DNA from: Acidobacteriota bacterium
GTDB taxonomy: Bacteria; Acidobacteriota; Blastocatellia; RBC074
Direction: 5' to 3'
DNA: 9,641 nt
NCBI GenBank assembly: GCA_022614735.1
Contig: JAKEHZ010000019.1
Coordinates: forward strand, 1 to 9,641
Shown piece by piece: positions 6,998 to 9,641 of this stretch. The stretch's first letter is position 1. Each line of letters starts with the position of its first letter. Position numbers and translations under genes: made by a program. The notes under the pieces are model-generated. The model had not been told where the DNA came from. It ran no database searches and saw nothing but the letters and a program-made list of their open reading frames with translations.

Positions 6998-8149
6998 GTG
7001 AAACAACACGGTAGGTTCTTATTCACCTCTGAGTCTGTGACGGAGGGCCACCCGGACAAATTATGTGATCAGGTTTCAGATGCAATTCTCGATGAGGTAT
7101 TGCGGCAAGACCCTATGGGAAGAGTTGCCTGCGAGACCATGGCCATGACAGGCCTGATCATCGTCGGTGGAGAGATCACAACCAAAGCGCAGGTCGACTA
7201 CTCGAAAATTGCGCGCGAGACGGTGAGAGAGATCGGTTACACCAGAGCGAAATTCGGCTTCGATGCCGAGACATGTTCTGTGATCTCTGCCATCAACACG
7301 CAATCGCCCGATATCGCCATGGGCGTTGATACGGGCGGAGCAGGTGATCAGGGCCTCATGTTTGGCTATGCGTGCAATGAGACGCCCGAGTTGATGCCAC
7401 TTCCTATCCAGCTTGCGCATCAACTGGTTCACAGGCTGAGCAAAGTGAGACGTGACGAGACGCTATCCTATCTTCGCCCCGATGGAAAATCCCAGGTGAC
7501 CGTCGAATATGACAAGGGAAAGCCTGTGAGAGTTGATGCGGTGGTCATCTCCACCCAGCACGGTCCGGATGTCCGCGCCGAGCAGATTCGTGAAGATATT
7601 ATTGACCACGTCATCAAACCGACGATTCCCGCTCAGCTACTGGACAACACAAAATATTATGTCAACCCGACCGGACGTTTCGTGGTTGGTGGCCCGCAAG
7701 GTGATACGGGATTGACCGGACGCAAGATCATCGTTGACACCTATGGCGGGGCCGCTCCGCACGGCGGTGGCGCATTTTCAGGTAAAGACCCGACAAAGGT
7801 TGACCGTTCGGCTTGTTATATGGCTCGCTACATTGCCAAAAACATCGTGGCTGCCGGTATCGCCGATCGCTGCCAGGTGCAATTGGCTTATGCGATCGGA
7901 GTTGCAGAGCCTGTCTCCGTTTATGTCGATTGTAACGGGTCGTCGAGGATTGACGAAGATAAGCTTTCAGAGATCATCCGCTCCAACTTCCATCTGACGC
8001 CCAAGGGCATCATCGAATCTCTCGATCTACGCCGCCCGATTTACAGGAGGACTGCTGCCTTCGGGCATTTCGGGCGCAATGAAGAAGGGTTCTCCTGGGA
8101 ACTGACCAATCGCGCTGAGCGTCTGCGCACTGACGCTGGCTTGAGCTAA
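6998..8149 (+). CDS. metK: S-adenosylmethionine synthetase (methionine adenosyltransferase)
   Basis: MetK condenses methionine and ATP to SAM, releasing phosphate and pyrophosphate. It is cytosolic, normally a tetramer, and supplies nearly all methylations. The 383 residues match the family (E. coli 384). Motifs: GHPDKLCDQVSDAILD (17-32) with H18 and D20, the mobile loop near QSPDIAMGVD (102-111), the hexapeptide GAGDQG (114-119), DGKSQV (162-167), GRK (241-243), and the phosphate loop GGGAFSGKDPTKVDRSA (256-272) with K263, K267 and D269. The end FGHFGR (355-360) is also typical. All catalytic residues known from E. coli MetK are present with a two-residue offset. The start is GTG with GAGGAGG 5 nt upstream. 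The gene is followed by ahcY after 86 bp of repeat-filled spacer, so the two probably form one methyl-cycle operon. No SAM riboswitch is apparent; a repeat hairpin occupies the leader. Confidence 0.98.
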   Translation: MKQHGRFLFTSESVTEGHPDKLCDQVSDAILDEVLRQDPMGRVACETMAMTGLIIVGGEITTKAQVDYSKIARETVREIGYTRAKFGFDAETCSVISAINTQSPDIAMGVDTGGAGDQGLMFGYACNETPELMPLPIQLAHQLVHRLSKVRRDETLSYLRPDGKSQVTVEYDKGKPVRVDAVVISTQHGPDVRAEQIREDIIDHVIKPTIPAQLLDNTKYYVNPTGRFVVGGPQGDTGLTGRKIIVDTYGGAAPHGGGAFSGKDPTKVDRSACYMARYIAKNIVAAGIADRCQVQLAYAIGVAEPVSVYVDCNGSSRIDEDKLSEIIRSNFHLTPKGIIESLDLRRPIYRRTAAFGHFGRNEEGFSWELTNRAERLRTDAGLS

Positions 8150-8219
8150 TTTCAGTTTTCAGCGATCTCTGTCACAACTGAAAACTGAAAACTTGAAAAC
8201 TGAAAACTGAAAACTGTTT
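8150..8219. repeat. Heptamer repeat array filling the metK-ahcY spacer
   Basis: Immediately after the metK TAA, TTTCAGTTTTCAG (8150-8162, about two units) is followed by five direct copies of the inverted unit ACTGAAA (8177-8212), the third carrying one extra T (8191-8198), and a terminal ACTGTTT (8213-8219). The array ends within 3 nt of the ahcY Shine-Dalgarno, so it fills the space between stop codon and ribosome site. The arms are unequal (about two against five). The left 13 nt can pair with any of several registers on the right. If metK and ahcY are co-transcribed, this would be an intra-operon hairpin that could set relative expression or protect 3' ends, as REP elements do in enterobacteria. 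That role is inferred. Confidence 0.88.
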
Positions 8220-8235
8220 ACAGAGGAAATAAGTC

Positions 8236-9510
8236 GTGGAAGCTATAAAAGATGTGCGGTGTGAAGTGAAAGACCTGTCTCTGGCCGATGAAGGTAAGAG
8301 GCGTATCGAATGGGCCGAAAGAGAAATGCCGGTGCTGCGTCTGATCCGGCAACGTTTCGAGCAGGAGAAGCCGTTAGCCGGCCTAAGACTGGTAGCCTGC
8401 GCTCACGTGACTACGGAGACCGCGAATCTGGCTCGCGCCTTGAGTGCCGCCGGTGCTGATGCGGTCATCATTGCTTCGAACCCGCTCAGCACCCAGGATG
8501 ACGTTGCTGCCGCCATGGTTAAACACTATGGCATATCCGTTTTTGCGCTCAAAGGTGAATCGATTGAAACATACAATCAACACGTGCGGATGGCGCTGGA
8601 TCACAAACCGCAGCTGATCATTGATGACGGCTCGGATGTCGTCGCTACCCTGGTCAGCGAAAGACCCGAGCTGATCTCGGAAATTATCGGCAGTACCGAA
8701 GAGACCACGACTGGGATCAATCGTCTCAAGGCCATGCTGCGAGACGGCAGACTTAGCTTTCCGGCAATTGCCGTCAATGATGCGCAGACCAAGCATTTCT
8801 TCGACAACCGCTATGGCACAGGGCAGAGCACTCTCGACGGTGTGATCCGCGCAACTAACATCTTGTTGGCAGGCAAAACGATCGTAGTCGTCGGTTACGG
8901 CTGGTGTGGTAAGGGTGTGTCCATGCGCGCGCGTGGAATGGGGGCCAATGTCATCGTCACAGAGATCAATCCGATTAAAGCTATCGAAGCGACAATGGAT
9001 GGCTTCCGCGTCATGCCTATCGCTCAAGCTGCACATTACGGAGATATCTTCATCACAGTGACTGGCAGCAGGCACGTCATCGATGGTTCGCATTTCGAGA
9101 AGATGAAAGACGGAGCTCTCGTGGCTAATTCCGGGCACTTCGACCTGGAGCTCAACCTCGTCGCCTTGAAAGAGATGTCAACCGATATCAGGACTATCAG
9201 ACCATATGTGGAAGAATATAGGCTGCGAGACGGCCGCGGAATTATCGTGCTTGGTGAAGGACGATTGATAAATTTAGCGGCTGCCGAAGGACATCCTGCC
9301 AGCGTTATGGATATGAGCTTTGCTAATCAGGCCCTCTCCGTGGAATACCTAGTTAAGAACAAAGGCAAGCTTGAAGCAAAGATTCACCTGCTGCCGGAAG
9401 AGGTGGACATGGAAATCGCGCGTATTAAACTGACGGCGATGAATATCTCGATAGACGATCCGACTCCGGAACAGATCGAATATTTGGGCAGCTGGCAAAC
9501 TGGCACCTGA
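8236..9510 (+). CDS. ahcY: S-adenosylhomocysteine hydrolase (adenosylhomocysteinase)
   Basis: AhcY reversibly splits S-adenosylhomocysteine, the inhibitory by-product of methyltransferases, into adenosine and homocysteine using bound NAD. The 424 residues are the short form of the family, as in archaea and Thermotoga, ending SWQTGT and lacking the C-terminal KPDHYRY found in eukaryotic and many bacterial enzymes. Visible active-site residues, in human-like numbering: H57 (CAHVTTETA), D131, E155/E156 (STEETTTG), K186, D190 and N191 (NDAQTKHFFDN), H301 (SGHFD) and H353 (EGHP). The NAD fold has GYGWCGKG (220-227) and E243. The position of human C195 is Thr (YGTGQS), which is usual in short forms. 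The start is GTG with AGAGGA 8 nt upstream. With metK it forms an activated-methyl-cycle pair; the homocysteine-remethylating enzyme is not in the window. A large palindromic repeat follows 1 nt after the stop. Confidence 0.97.
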   Translation: MEAIKDVRCEVKDLSLADEGKRRIEWAEREMPVLRLIRQRFEQEKPLAGLRLVACAHVTTETANLARALSAAGADAVIIASNPLSTQDDVAAAMVKHYGISVFALKGESIETYNQHVRMALDHKPQLIIDDGSDVVATLVSERPELISEIIGSTEETTTGINRLKAMLRDGRLSFPAIAVNDAQTKHFFDNRYGTGQSTLDGVIRATNILLAGKTIVVVGYGWCGKGVSMRARGMGANVIVTEINPIKAIEATMDGFRVMPIAQAAHYGDIFITVTGSRHVIDGSHFEKMKDGALVANSGHFDLELNLVALKEMSTDIRTIRPYVEEYRLRDGRGIIVLGEGRLINLAAAEGHPASVMDMSFANQALSVEYLVKNKGKLEAKIHLLPEEVDMEIARIKLTAMNISIDDPTPEQIEYLGSWQTGT

Positions 9511-9511
9511 G

Positions 9512-9622
9512 AGAATACGAAACAAACGAAAAAAGATGCTAGATGCTAGATGCTAGATGCTAGGAAGAGCGCTCTTCCTAGCATCTAGCATCTAGCATCT
9601 TTTTTCGTTTGTTTCGTATTCT
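9512..9622. repeat. Large near-perfect palindrome with 7 bp tandem core; likely bidirectional terminator
   Basis: The left arm (9512-9570, 59 nt) and right arm (9571-9622, 52 nt) meet with no loop at the self-complementary AGGAAGAGCGCTCTTCCT (9562-9579). The left arm has a 22 nt A-rich outer segment, four AGATGCT units (9534-9561) and the core half. The right arm has the core half, three AGCATCT units (9580-9600) and the exact complement of the outer segment. Every base pairs except one surplus heptamer. A-run and T-run flanks make the inner hairpin resemble an intrinsic terminator in both directions. It begins one base after the ahcY stop codon. Termination is inferred; the repeat structure is certain. 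Confidence 0.95.
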
Positions 9623-9641
9623 TTCTACTTCTAATGAGAGC

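Noticed and set aside
8383..9138. 251-codon minus-strand frame
   Set aside because: Shadow on the opposite strand of ahcY; composition follows the ahcY codons and no domain is recognisable.
6897..9622. CRISPR array
   Set aside because: The units are 7 bp, contiguous and inverted, with no 20-40 bp unique spacers and no cas genes nearby.
9512..9622. Insertion-sequence or MITE remnant
   Set aside because: No transposase, no target duplication and no matching ends elsewhere in the window; the structure is fully explained by tandem units plus an inverted copy.

Overview
This is a bacterial chromosomal window with five protein genes on two strands. From left to right they are smc (minus), a small secreted phosphatase-like gene and acs (minus, one apparent operon), then metK and ahcY (plus, divergent from acs). 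Shine-Dalgarno sequences are strong in front of every gene except smc, and metK and ahcY both start with GTG. All five reading frames are intact and near family length, except Smc, which is long because of two low-complexity insertions. There are no tRNA or rRNA genes, transposases, CRISPR arrays or phage genes. The Smc head sequence (C-terminal DEVDAPLDDVN and the closing VSKLISVKL) together with a short-form AhcY resembles Acidobacteriota or another deep-branching Gram-negative phylum. That placement is inference from memory and is weak.

Layout. Positions 6-3983 encode the condensin ATPase Smc, read leftward from a good sigma70-type promoter at 4056-4084. Positions 4199-4708 encode an exported protein of the Cys-phosphatase (DUF442 / beta-lactamase-hydrolase-like) fold with an atypical active-site loop. 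It lies 22 bp downstream of acs (4731-6686), the acetyl-CoA synthetase. A 311 bp divergent spacer separates acs from metK (6998-8149, S-adenosylmethionine synthetase), which is followed by ahcY (8236-9510, S-adenosylhomocysteine hydrolase). MetK makes SAM and AhcY clears the SAH left by methyltransferases, so the right half is an activated-methyl-cycle module. The left half combines chromosome organisation with acetate activation.

The most unusual content is between the genes. Each of the four larger spacers holds a short tandem repeat, mostly with a 7 bp unit, present in both orientations so that the array folds into a long hairpin: 4109-4198 (9 bp unit), 6897-6981, 8150-8219 and 9512-9622 (7 bp units). 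A fifth, degenerate 7 bp tract lies at 6837-6871. The unit sequence differs at every site while the architecture is the same. In the two cleanest arrays the arms are perfect complements except for one extra 7 bp unit in one arm. Several arrays run almost exactly from a stop codon to the next Shine-Dalgarno. This looks like a genome-wide process that builds or maintains palindromic microsatellites in spacers, not copies of one mobile element.
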